A stretch of 64,000 bases of DNA from Anniella stebbinsi. Taxonomy: Eukaryota; Chordata; Lepidosauria; Squamata; Anniellidae. Below the pieces are notes generated by a model, which searched no databases, was not told where the DNA came from, and was given only the letters and a program-made list of their open reading frames with translations. The stretch lies in NCBI GenBank assembly GCA_029215795.1, contig JARDYH010000002.1, forward strand, positions 40,904,001 to 40,968,000. The letters are read 5' to 3'. The translations under genes and the position numbers were made by a program. Shown one piece after another: positions 11,754 through 22,223 of this stretch (position 1 is the stretch's first letter; each line of letters starts with the position of its first letter).

Positions 11754-12115
11754 CTTCTCTAAACGAACGATTTATAGCATGCTCATGATTGGCCACTCAT
11801 GGAAGTTTGCAAGTTCATTACATAATGTTGGCAGCATCGAGGGCCCTTCTGTGCTATCCCCTGGAAAGTGCAGGTTTTTTAAAAAACAGAAATAATGTTG
11901 GAATATCCAGGAAATTGCACCATCTTCTAGTGTGTAAGCTCAGCGTTGCGCTATGATTATGCCACCAGATGGCGCTGTCTCATCAAAGTGAATGGAGCCC
12001 ATGGATCAGGCAGAGAGAGGACGTAATCAATTTCAAAGCCTGTGGCCACCCATGTAATGGCGCCAATCACATCTCAGAAAGAAAGTGGATGCAGAAAGCC
12101 ATGGTAAGGTAGCAT
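11754..12115. repeat. Interspersed DNA repeat, copy 2 of the 225-880 family
   Basis: It shares the GCATGCTCATGATTGGCCAC block and the GATGG(C/T)GCTGTCTC block with copy 1. It is followed by a 20-base poly-A run at about 12121-12140. Confidence 0.5.
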
Positions 12116-12210
12116 CATTTAAAAAAAAAAAAAAAAAAAAGTAGAGCACCTCAGTATTTCTGTCTGTCTCGAAGAGCTGCAAAACTTCACAAGACTGGTT
12201 TCAGAAATCC

Positions 12211-13677
12211 TTCAGCAATTTGTACCTGGTGAAATTCCCTCTTCATTATAACAGTTAAAGTTGCAGGGGCCCTGCCTTCTTTTGTATATGGTCACTCTAG
12301 TATAGTGCCTACAACTTTAACTGTTGTGATGAAGAGATGATTTCACCAGGTCCTAACTGCATACAAATTAGGGGTGTGCACGTACCCCTCGGATCGGATC
12401 GGGACCCGGATCGGGACCTCCCATTTTGTCCCGGATCGGATCGGACAAAATCAGAGCCCCCCCGGACCGGATTTGGTCTGATCCCGATCCAAAAATCGGA
12501 CATCCGATTTTTGGATCGGCCACCATTCCCCCCCCCCCCCCCCCCATAGACTTGCATTGGGGAAAAGAAAGCTTTCCTGCAATGCAAGTCTATGAGGAAA
12601 AAATGGCGGTGGGTGGGTGAGGGGGGGCCTAACTCCCTCCTCCCCCCTGGGGCCGTCCGCTGTGAATGGCCCCGGCAGGTAAGCCCCCTCCCCCGTGCTC
12701 CTTACTGCCCTGGGGCCGTCCGCTTCCATCTGCTGGCGCCCGCGGGCACCAACGGATGGAAACAGACAGCCCGGGGGGGGGTAAGCCCCCTCCCCCTGCT
12801 TACCTTCCATGGCCGTCCGCCACTGGCTGCTACTGCGAGCGGGCTTCGCGGCTTGCCCCTAAGTAGTGCGCCAGGTGATGATCACCTGGCGCGCTACCTA
12901 GGGGCAGGCTGCAAAGTCCGCTCGCAGTAGTGGCCAGCAGTGGACGGGAGCAGATGTCCCCCGAAGGTAAGCAGCGCACTCGCGCGGGGCCCCCTACCCC
13001 CTGCTTACCTTCAGGGGACGTCTGCTCCCGTCCACCGCTGGCCGCTACTGTGAGCGGGCTTCGCGGCCTGCTCCTGAGTAGCACGCCAGGTGGTGTCATC
13101 ATCTGGCGTGCTACCTAGGGGCAGGCTGCGAAGCCTGCTCGCAGTAGCTGCCAGCGGCGGATGGGAGCGGACGGCCATGGAAGGTAAGCGCGCCCCCATG
13201 CCCCCCTTCCCCCCTGCCCCCTGCTTACCTTTCCTGGCCATCTGCTCTCATCCGCCGCCCCCTGCCCCCGTTGTCCGCTTCCATCGGCGGGCGCCCGCTG
13301 GCGCCCACCAATGGAAGCGGACAGCCCCGCTAGGGAAGCCCCCCCCCCGCTGTACACTTCCATCGGCGGGCGCCTGCTGGCGCCCGCCAATGGAAGTGCC
13401 GGTGGGCGCCAGCGGGCGCCTGCTGATCGGCCGATCCATCCGATCTGGATCGGAACCTTTCTGGATCAGATCGGATTGGATCGGCCGATCCAGCGGTGAG
13501 ATCAGGAATCGGATAAATCGGATAATTTTATCCGATTTCCCCCTGGATCGGATTCGGATCGTGGATCGGACCCAACCCAGTGCACATCCCTAATACAAAT
13601 GACACTGGCTGAAATTCCCTTTTCTCTGCAACTGTTAAAGTTACATGAGCCCTGACCTCCTTTTCATATGGTCAGCC
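12211..13677. mobile_element. Palindromic DNA element (GGTGACCATATG family) interrupted by a hAT insertion
   Basis: The outer sequence is a large inverted repeat. Arms contain CACCTGGTGAAATTCCC, (T/A)CAACAGTTAAAG and TATATGGTCA. The right end is intact at about 13677 and followed by TA; the left end is truncated. The complete version is 63112-63427. Between 12369 and 13592 the arm is split by the nested hAT element. Confidence 0.75.
12369..13592. mobile_element. GC-rich hAT-like transposon nested in a palindromic element (1224 bp)
   Basis: A perfect 8-bp duplication ATACAAAT (12361-12368 and 13593-13600) flanks the ends TAGGGGTGTGCAC and, inverted, TAGGGATGTGCAC (12 of 13). Excision with one duplication restores the sequence seen uninterrupted near 15470-15490. 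Ends are packed with GGATCGGATC words. The interior has CpG-rich hairpins, including 12546-12593 and palindromes centred near 12880 and 13098. Open frames are low-complexity and not transposase. Confidence 0.88.
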
Positions 13678-13789
13678 TATTATAACACCACATTGTTAAG
13701 GGTGAAATGTTGCATCAACAAAGGAATTGAAGCTTCTGATAGGAAAGTGTGGTTACTCCTTCCAGGTCTTTGGAAATAGACCTAAGCCC

Positions 13790-13926
13790 TGGCCAGATCT
13801 ACACCAAGCAGGATATAAGACTTTGAAAGTGGTTTGAAAACAGTATATGGAATGTGTCATAGGCCCCAAGAAGTGTCAGTGCACTTCAGTACTGTTTTAA
13901 AGCAGTAGTGCAGATCCTCCTGCCCC
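13790..13926. repeat. Short inverted-repeat element, GATCTACAC family, copy
   Basis: The ends GGCCAGATCTACACCAAGCA and, inverted, GGCAGGAGGATCTGCAC enclose GGATATAA, CAGTATATGGAATGTG and AGCAGTAGTG blocks. Further copies or parts lie at 16027-16262, 20793-20903, 28105-28258, 43728-43850, 44230-44362, 47475-47570, 48890-48950 and 50205-50450. Confidence 0.75.
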
Positions 13927-13998
13927 TGCTAACATTAAACAGTTGTATGTGAGGTTTCCACTTGATCAAGAAGCCCAATTGGGTAGGGTTTTTAAATA

Positions 13999-15554
13999 GG
14001 CTGACCATATGAAAAGGAGGACAGACCTCCTGAAAGAGGCAGTAGTGAGACCACTCCTGAAGAAAGCTTCCCTGGACCCAGAAAATCTTAATAACTTTAG
14101 GCCTGTGGCAAACGTTCCATTCCTGGGCAAGGTCCTTGAGCGGGTGGTTGCTGGCCAGCTCTAGACACTCTTGGATGAGACAGTTTATCTGGATCCATTT
14201 CAGTCGGGTTTCAGGCCTGGTTTTGGCACGGAAACAGCCTTGGTCGCCCTGTATGATGACCTATGTCGGGAGTGTGACTCTGTTGATTGTCCTTGATCTC
14301 TCAGAGGCTTTCGATACCATCGACCATGGTATCTTTCTGGCACGACTGGCTGAGTTGGGAGTGGGAGGCACTGCATTGCAGTGGTTCCGCTCCTACTTGA
14401 CAGGTCGGCTCCAGAAGGTGGTGCTGGGGAGACATTGCTTGGCCCCGTGGATTCTCCAGTATGGGGTTCCGCAGGGGTCAGTTTTGTCCCCCATGCTGTT
14501 CAAAATCTACATGAAACTGTTGCGTGCAGTCATCCAGAGTTTTGGAGTGCGTTGTCATCAGTACGCTGATGACACGCAACTCTACATCTCCTTTTCATCT
14601 TCATCAGGTAAGGCTGTGGATGTGTTGAACCAGTGCTTGGCTGCGACAATGGACTGGATGAGAGCTAATAAACTGAAACTCAATCCAGACAAGACTGAGA
14701 TGCTATTAGTGGGGGGTTCCTCTGACCGGATGGAGAGTGTTCAAACTGTTCTGGATGGGGTTGCACTCCCCCTGAAGGAGCAGGTTCGTAGCTTGGGGGT
14801 TCTCCTAGAACTATCTCTGTCACTTGAGGCTCAGGTAGCCTCGGTGGCACAGAGTGCCTTCTACCAACATTGGCTGGTGGCCCAGCTACGCCCCTATCTG
14901 GACAGGGATAACCTGGCTTCAGTTGTCTACTCTCTGGTAACCTCCAAGTTAGATTACTGCAATGCGCTCTACGTGGGGCTGCCTTTGAAGACGGTTCGGA
15001 AGCTGCAGCTTGTGCAGAATGCAGCGGCCAGATTGGTAACAGGGACCAGAAGGTTCGAACATATAAGACCGATTCTGGCCCGCTTGCACTGGCTGCCTGT
15101 AGGTTTCCGAGCCCAATTCAAGGTGCTGGTTTTAACCCATAAAGCCTTACATGGTTTGGGACCACAATACCTGATGGAACGTCTTTCCCAACATGAACCT
15201 ACCTGTTCACTATGCTCAACATCAAAGGTCCTCCTCCGGGTGCCTACTCCGAGGGAAGCTTGGAGGACGGCAACAAGGGAGAGGGCCTTCTCTGTGGTAG
15301 CCCCTCAGTTATGGAATGATCTCCCCGATGAGGCCTGGTGAAATTCCCTCTTCATCACAACAGTTAAAGGTGCATGTACTATACTAGAGTGACCATATAC
15401 AAAAGAAGGCAAGGGCCCTGCAACTTTAACAGTTGTGATGAAGAGGGAATTTCACCAGGAACTAATTGCATACAAATGACACTGGCTGAAATTCAATTTT
15501 CTCTACAACTGTTAAAGTTACATGAGCCCTGACCTGGATTTTATCTGCTCACCC
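13999..15554. mobile_element. Palindromic DNA element carrying a captured L2 fragment
   Basis: The left end GGCTGACCATATGAAAAGG (after TA) and the right end reading inverted GGGTGAGCAGATAAAATCC (before TA) are those of the 63112-63427 family. From 15335 onward the element continues normally to its centre and right arm. The left arm is intact only to about 14026; about 75 bp of the arm is replaced by 1.3 kb of L2 reverse-transcriptase sequence. Confidence 0.75.
14027..15338 (+). pseudogene. L2-clade LINE reverse transcriptase fragment
   Basis: This is an internal piece of an L2 ORF2. Visible words include [13 protein letters not shown] and [12 protein letters not shown] at the start, [12 protein letters not shown], the [12 protein letters not shown] motif, the catalytic YADDTQLY box and [13 protein letters not shown]. 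The C-terminal stretch has [12 protein letters not shown] and RLHWLPV. A TAG at 14162-14164 and a frameshift near 14280 break the N-terminal part; from about 14283 to 15341 the frame is open. The fragment stops abruptly after NDLPDEA and lacks the last codons, 3' UTR and tail that the related copy at 47805-48436 still has. It is not a functional gene. Confidence 0.9.
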
Positions 15555-15869
15555 TATTTATATCTTTCCCCCCAAAATGTTTTTTTTTTATGAGAAGTAG
15601 CCCTTGGGAGTGTGAGTTTGAGTGAAGGGACAGCTATGTGGTGTGTGCGTGTGCATGTGCGGGTGTGCGTGCTTAACTCTTTCCCCTACTCCTGTTATTC
15701 CACTCAAAATTTCCTTTCCAGTTGCTTTTTTCCCTCCAGAGGGAAACTATGTATATCATCCCCTCGCATGTGAACACAAAACAAACATCAGTTGCTTCTG
15801 CACCTGTGGTGAAGTTGGGTTGTTGTTCTTGAAGATGGTGGTGATGATGATGATGATAACGATGACGAT
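15555..15869. other. No recognised feature
   Basis: This short unassigned stretch contains a (GTGC/GTGT)-rich patch near 15637-15670 and a GAT-rich patch near 15840-15870. Confidence 0.4.
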
Positions 15870-15957
15870 GACTGTATTTGTGGTTTGTAATTTTTGTGAA
15901 CTGCCCAGAGAGCTTTAGCTATTGACCAATAAAGACCTGAAATGACTAAATAAATAT
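15870..15957 (+). repeat. L2 LINE 3' end
   Basis: It contains GTGAACTGCCCAGAGAGCTT, a TAGCTATTG block and an A-rich tail. Bases 15958-16020 may be a second LINE 3' end on the opposite strand (TTTATACCCAACTTTTC, GGGCAATTTACATGG). Confidence 0.65.
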
Positions 15958-16026
15958 TATTACATTTATACCCAACTTTTCTTCCTTTTCCAAGAAACCT
16001 AGGGCAATTTACATGGTCCAAGGCCC

Positions 16027-16262
16027 AGCCCAGATCTACACCTCATGTCATATCAGTACAATCCCATCATGGTGATACTGTATCGCCTTTGTGCATTTAT
16101 ACTTTGTAGTGCACACAATGACATATCTTGCAGTATTTTTGATAATACGGAATAAAAAGCAGGAAATAACACTAGAAAAGTGGTATACAGAATGCTTAAC
16201 GTGCCCCAATAGTTATCAGTGTACTACAGTGCTGATAAAAAGCACTAGTGTCAATCTAGTCC
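16027..16262. repeat. GATCTACAC-family short element (diverged)
   Basis: The left end has CCCAGATCTACACCTCATG. Inside are GTGGTATACAGAATGC, CCCCAATAGTTATCAGTG and an AGCACTAGTGTCAATCTAG right end, matching the family described at 13790-13926. Confidence 0.6.
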
Positions 16263-16319
16263 CAGACTAGACATGATGCATAACTGTGTATCATGTCTAA
16301 TTTGGGTCTTTGTTCAATC

Positions 16320-16415
16320 CTGTGGTCTAATCTTTTGCAAACTGACCAGAGAGCTTCAGCTATGGGGCAGTATAGAAATAATAATAATAATAATAATAAC
16401 AACAACAACTACTAC
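16320..16415 (+). repeat. L2 3' end followed by (TAA)n(CAA)n microsatellite
   Basis: CAAACTGACCAGAGAGCTTC and GGGCAGTATAGAAATA pass directly into a TAA run, as expected when a LINE tail expands into a microsatellite. Confidence 0.75.
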
Positions 16416-16761
16416 TACCTACACCATACTATACATATTCACCCGAAACAAGCAACCTATGTCAAAATCTCAACGGTTTTAAATGCCCTTTCACTGTGTG
16501 TGTGTGGGGGGGGGGGGGGTTGAGGTTGTTTTTTTTTTTTTAGAGCAGCTTCCTAGCCACGGAGCTACCAAATTTAAAGATGCCCCAAAAGGCCACACCT
16601 GGAGCTAACGCCACAGGCATTACTGAAAAGGCTGTGCAGTCTAAATCGGAGCCTTGAAAGACAAGCCTTGGCTGCGAAGATGGCGCAGCCTCCAGGAAGC
16701 CCTAAAGGGGAATATGCTGGAAGAAACTGCTTAGGAGAAGCTGTGCACTCTTTGAGGTTGC
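16416..16761. other. No recognised feature; contains a G/T homopolymer patch
   Basis: A (TG)n-G14-T12 patch lies near 16497-16541. The rest is unassigned. Confidence 0.4.
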
Positions 16762-17060
16762 CCCTAAGGGTGATTCTTAGGGCAGTTCAAACCCAAGAGA
16801 GTTGCACAGTCCGTCCCTAAATTCAGTGCTGGAATCAAAGGCAGGCATGGTTGAACACCTGTCGAGGGCCCACAACCTAGCAGGTTCCCATTGACAAGAG
16901 CCTCTGGGACTTGCTCTTCCTCTTCAGCATTGCAACCTGCTTGTTCACCTGCCACTTGCTCTGGCCCAGACAGTGGTGGTGGTGAGAAGGAGGAGAGGCA
17001 GATGCCCCAGCCGGCTTGCTCCCTGGCTCTCTGTATGTCATATCAGCACATGGTAGCAAT
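16762..17060. repeat. Uninterrupted paralogue of the repeat split at 7740-8800
   Basis: It aligns by eye to 7740-7929 and then directly to 8646-8800: a GGGCCCAC block, CAACCTGCTTGTTCACC, a GGTGAGAAGGAGGAG stretch, then CTTGCTCCCTGGCTCTCTG. It shows the pre-insertion state of that locus. Confidence 0.65.
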
Positions 17061-19184
17061 GACAAGAAAGAGAACTGCAACAGCTGGTGACAATGGCACA
17101 ACCGTCTGGACTCCTTATAAAACCCTGTGAATGAGGCAGGGTGATGGAGTGACAAAAGCTTCATCTGGAAGCACTTGACAGTGGAGCGGAGGAGGACCAG
17201 GTTAGCTGGCTTGAGTTCCTTCCGAGAGAGAAAAAGGTGGAATATAAATGTTAAATAAATAAATAAATAAATCTACAGGCAGTTCCAGGGAGGATGTTCT
17301 CAGCTCAGCCCAGGGTCCTGCTGTTCTCATGGAGCCTCCAGCTGCCATGAAGACCCACAGATCTCCTGCCATCTCTCAGCCTGGACAATTTGTTGCTTTT
17401 AAGGAAGCCATCAGGTCTTCCCTTTGAGCAGACTGACCCACAGCCTGATTGTTGGAAGTTCTGCACTTGACAGCTGCAGATGTGATCTGAGCATGCCCCT
17501 TTGGGCTTACCTGGGGACTCCATAATCCTGCTGGTAGAATTTAAGTTATACAGGGGGTGCCAAAAAAATCAGCAAAAAGCAGAAGTCCCCCCCCCCCACT
17601 TCAATCCTATGTGGAAGTGAAAAGGAAACTTACATATGGTTTTGGCTCAGTTCTAATTTTAACCAAATGAGCATGTAATTCTGCTTACCTTTGTTGACCT
17701 CCAAGTGATTTTTTTCTGTATCACACAGAATGCAGACGTATTCCCTGATATTTCCGTTCTACATAGGTCCAGTTATGACATTCATGGGACCAGTGCTGTA
17801 ACCCACATTGGACAGGAGCAGGTGCAGTATTCTTCCACCAAATGAACTGGAGGAACTGCTCAACAGATATCTGAACTGGGCCATAGTGAACACTATGTTG
17901 GGTCACACTCTTCCAATCATGGTATTGTTGACTCCAGATCTTACACATGTTGCCTGAACACAACTCTATAAATAGATTAAAGACTCAGGAACAGCTGCAT
18001 TAGTGCAGACTAGATACTTTCTCTTCTTAGGTTTGTAATTTTTAAAATGGTTACATTTAGAAAAGTGGCCTTTATTATGCAGTATCTTTTAGCTATATTG
18101 TGAATAAAGTCATGAAAGCATTTATGTGATGCTATATAGACTTTATTTGATTTAAGGTCATTCTTTTGGGAGGAACCCAAGGACCCATCTACATGGACAG
18201 AGTGCAGTGACACTATTGTGTAAAATCAGAATACACCAGTAGATGTATCAAAGACACATTTTTTGTAATTGAAAGGCTTTCCTTTTTTGTTTTCAAAAAT
18301 TTCTGCTACTGAGTTCCTGCTTTGGGTATTAATAACAACAGTCATGATCATCCTCTATACTTTTTAAAAATCATAAAGTTGGATTAAAATTGTCTGATTC
18401 TTCTAGGTGCTGGTGAAGCTTAAAGTCAATAGATGGCACTCTGTCCTTGAACTAATGAGTTGTGACGTAGGCTAGCACCACCATTGGTAGCCATCAACTT
18501 TGGGAAGTGCTCTCTTTTTATTTGAGATATTGACGTTGTTTCCACAAATAATGCTAAGAGCACTTTTTCGTTTGGATCTATCACTCCACTGTGTTCCTAA
18601 TGCGGACTACAAAGCAGAAGAGATCCACTTTAACGTACCATCTAACCAGTAGGTTATTAAATTGTATTACAAACGTGGGGAATGCAAAAATCTACATATG
18701 AAAATGATGCACAAGTCTCTTGTGAGCCTGTGGTCTTTTGGAGAAGAATATGTGGCTGAGTCTGCAATCCTACACACCCTTACCCGGAGAAAGTCCAAAT
18801 GAACTCAAGAGAGTTTAGTTCTGAGTTGTCAGGTATAGGATTGCACTGTAACTCTTAATCAGATTTCAGCCTGGTTATTTACGCTCTGCTGCACCTACCT
18901 ATATTTTCTCCTGCAGTTTCAGAACAAATGCTAACTTTCCACTGTTCTGCCTCCCTAATGCACTGCTGTGAAGTGTTGCTAATGTATCATGCTATTTCTT
19001 AGCAGCATGAGTTGCAAATCCTTCAGCGCAGATAGCAATGATCTGTCTGCCTCCTGCCTGTAAAGGGCATTATGGTCAGAACATTCCACCTGAAAGGAGC
19101 GACATAAATGCAACACTTCAGCCACCGTCTGCTTCCTCTCCTTGAAGGTGTGAAGCATTGTCACAATGTACAGCCATGCAAGTC
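17061..19184. other. Mostly unassigned sequence
   Basis: A LINE-type tail (GAGAGAAAAAGGTGGAATA, TAAATAAATAAATAAAT) lies at 17222-17275. A short repeat of the type CAATCCTACACACCCTTACC lies at about 18758-18850. I see no supported exon in the remainder. Confidence 0.4.
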
Positions 19185-19232
19185 CCAGAGAGCTTCGGCT
19201 ATTGGGCGGTATAGAAATGCAATCAATCAATC
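19185..19232 (+). repeat. L2 3' terminal fragment
   Basis: It contains CAGAGAGCTTCGGCTATTGG and GCGGTATAGAAATGCAATCA, the last 45 bp of the L2 family. The 5' truncation is extreme. Confidence 0.75.
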
Positions 19233-20489
19233 CATAAAGAAAGACTCCCGCACACTTCTAGAGGCTGGGTGTAAGGAAATACATGCCTGGCATAATTCCA
19301 TTAGAATGCAAGGCATCATTCTGACCCTCTCAGTCAAGGAAAGGAATGCAGTAACATAATCGAAAAGGAACTACAGATGCACCCTAAATTAACAGTATTG
19401 CCAATTTTCAATGGTAATAATAATAAGAAAAAAAACCTCATAAGGAGATGTTGAACTTTATGAGGGTTGCAGCATGGCAATTGACAGCTAAAAATGGGAA
19501 AGAACTAATGGATCTCTCAATTGAAACATGGTACAGCTATGTTTGGAGTATTGTCTTCACTGGGAAACTGACTAAGCAGATTTGACCAGAAAGACAACTG
19601 AAAGAGACAGACACATTTATTGAAACATGGTTCCAATGTAATGACTTTATTAGCAAACAAGAGAACCAGAGACATCTACCAATGATTCATGGAAAGCTGT
19701 GGAAAGATACACCCAAATGACAGTCAAGTGCTAAATGCCCCTGATGAAATTTTCTAACCAAATGGACTGATTCTATGACATCTAATCATCCCTGGTGATT
19801 TTTTGTTGTGAAAGGTGGCAATACATATTAACTGAGGCAGGAGAATATTTCTGAGTGACCATTAAAGCATCAGTTTGCAATATCCACTGAACAAGTTTAA
19901 TCTGGAGTGCCTTTCAGTCTTTGTAACAGGTATGTATTTATGCACTGACTGAGCTGATCAAAGAGCCTTTCAAAACAGACACAGGTGTATCCCACTGTGG
20001 AATTTCCAAGAGATCTATAGAAGTTACCACACCTATTAATTACTCCTCTATCCCATTCAGACAAGTATTTCTGAATTCTGATTTGGATCCAGATTTAAGC
20101 TGGATCAATTGAACTGGCAGAAGAGGACTCCCCCACCCCTCCTTCCCAAGGCAGTCTACACAGAGAGTCAGGAGATTCTGCCGAATGGGGTGATCTTGGG
20201 GGGGGGGGGAATCCCCTAAAAATTGGGCAGAAGAACTTTACTCAAGTGGAGGCTTTCCTTTTGTGGAAGGTCCCTTCTTCTAATGGAAGGCAATCCTGGA
20301 TCCTGCCCATTGTTTATGCTAAAGAACACTACTGGTGGGTTATGATTGTAACTACCTAGGACATTACAAAGCCAAATCTACACCTTGAGCTCCTTCAAAT
20401 GGAGAAAAATTGTGTTCCCTTATGTTGGCTTTGAAGCTGCATCTCTTCGGCTTCTGTAAGAAGCTGCAATTACATGGAGGAAGAGAGCA
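19233..20489. other. No recognised feature
   Basis: AT-rich, unassigned sequence. A G-run lies near 20199-20209. Confidence 0.4.
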
Positions 20490-20760
20490 GGAAGAGATTT
20501 ACCACATGGCCCATTCAGTGTAGCAGGACAGTGCCCTCTAGTGGGTGTTTTATAGCAAAACTTCTCCTGCACATGGTAGGAAATAGCGACAAATGTCGCT
20601 ATAGCTTAGAAGAGCCACGTTTTGGGAGGATTATTTCACAACAACATATATGGTGGAAGGAGTGGCAGATGTGCAGGAGGAACGCGTCTTTGTCAAAATG
20701 ACCTGTGAAGATCCGTGAATGGCCAGTCACAAGCATGTGATAAAACACTCGTCTGAAGAA
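20490..20760. repeat. Interspersed DNA repeat, inverted copy 3 of the 225-880 family
   Basis: The right end GTGAATGGCCAGTCACAAGC is the reverse complement of the left-end block of copies 1 and 2. A short palindrome around AGCGACAAATGTCGCT lies at 20585-20600. Confidence 0.5.
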
Positions 20761-20792
20761 GCTCCGTGCGTCAAATCCTTATGAATGTTGAA

Positions 20793-20903
20793 TAAAACGC
20801 AGGATATAATGACATGAAAGCAGTATATGGAATGTGGATTGTGCCCCAACAGTTATCAGTGCGCTTCAACACCATGAAGCAGTAGTGTAGATTAGCCATG
20901 AGG
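20793..20903. repeat. GATCTACAC-family short element (partial)
   Basis: It carries GCAGGATATAATGACATGAA, AGCAGTATATGGAATGTG, CCCCAACAGTTATCAGTG and AGCAGTAGTGTAGATTAGCC. Confidence 0.65.
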
Positions 20904-21658
20904 CTTATTACCTCACCCACCACTCCTATATATTTATCATTTCTGATACATTGCATTGTAACCACATTGCAAGAACATTTTGCGTTTTTATATATTATTT
21001 CGTATTGCAGTGCATTTTGAAAAAAAAATCATGTTGCAATTGCTTGGTCTGCACCTTTGTGATTAATCTTCTTTCATTTCTGTTTTCAGTTGGGGTAACT
21101 CCTTGGTACCGGGGCTGAGGTTGGTTTTGATTGAGGCATGACAACAACACTGTGAATAGGGCCTCTTTCCCTTCCTTCCTTTTTGCCCCCCTGCATGTTT
21201 GGAATCGCAAGCTGACCTAGCAGAACCACTGCCAGCTTGATCGATTTGGCAGATTTGCCCACTGCTCTTCAAGTTACATGATATATAACTCCTCCTGCCT
21301 TTCTTATTCCTCAGCATATTTTTTGCCTTGCCTTCCTCCGAGTTTCCCCTGCTTTAACAGCCTCAAGAAGACTAGTCCATTACTGAGCAGTACCCACTGC
21401 ACTGATTTTGGTGGCAGATCTTCATGCACAGTCCTTGCACATTTTTGCACAAGCCAAAATGCCTTATTGTAAATTATTACAATAATTTAATGCATGTTGT
21501 GAACATGACTCATTGTAGGACTCCAAATGCTGCCTTTTTGTAACAATTTGTTGTTGTTGTAGGTGGTGGTGGTGAAAAAAGAGCTTGTGTTTATCCAGTG
21601 CCTAACATTCTTGGAAATGAACACAACAACTTTCGCTAAGCTCCATCAAACCAGCGAT
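20904..21658. other. No recognised feature
   Basis: Unassigned sequence, with a TTG/GGT-rich microsatellite patch near 21549-21575. Confidence 0.4.
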
Positions 21659-21661
21659 TTA

Positions 21662-22220
21662 GGCCCTTTCCACACCAGGCAGAACACCTGATCCCTGTGT
21701 GTCCGAATGATGCACTGAGAGTCCTGGGGGGGGGGGGGGGGGGACAGGACTTTTCCTGGTTCTCAGGAACCAGAAAAATCCCAATTGTTCTGCAGTCCCA
21801 GGAACTTCCTGGGACCGCGGAAGAATGTGCCAGACTGCCCCAGTGCTGCTGCGCTTACGCACGAGTAAGCACAGCAAGACAGATGGCCACGGAGCTGCAC
21901 CGCATGACTCCGAGGCCATCAGGAGAGGGGGAAAACCAAAACTGCCAAACCCCCCCCCCCCCAGGATGGCAGGGGGGAGGGAGCGCGATTGTGTGCGGCA
22001 TTTTAAAAAAATATATACTTACTTTTGCACTGGAGCACAGGAGTGCTCTTCTCCATAAAAAAACAACAACACAAAATGGCGGGCGCGACTTCCAATGGCC
22101 CGGGAGCAGCCCGGGCCATCGCGCCCATGTGATGTGGCTTGAGAGCTATGATCCTGGAAGTGGCTACTTCCAGGATCGCCCACTCTCCGCCCTCTATACC
22201 CCTTTAGTGTAGAAAGGGCT
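21662..22220. mobile_element. Harbinger-like element with TTA target duplication (559 bp)
   Basis: The ends GGCCCTTTCCACACC and, inverted, AGCCCTTTCTACACT are flanked by TTA (21659-21661 and 22221-22223), the preferred PIF/Harbinger target. The interior is GC-rich with inverted blocks such as CCCGGGAGCAGCCCGGG and CTGGAAGTGGCTACTTCCAG. Shorter relatives are 38663-38789 and 43852-43982. A 171-codon frame across it is low-complexity and not transposase. Confidence 0.75.
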
Positions 22221-22223
22221 TTA

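Noticed and set aside
13090..13593. 167-codon open frame, + strand
   Set aside because: GC-rich low-complexity translation of a non-autonomous transposon; several overlapping frames on both strands are equally open.
14283..15341. Functional reverse transcriptase gene
   Set aside because: The N-terminal part has a stop and a frameshift, and the fragment lacks the endonuclease region and the 3' end.
21697..22212. 171-codon open frame, + strand
   Set aside because: It spans homopolymer G and C runs within a short inverted-repeat element; no transposase motif.
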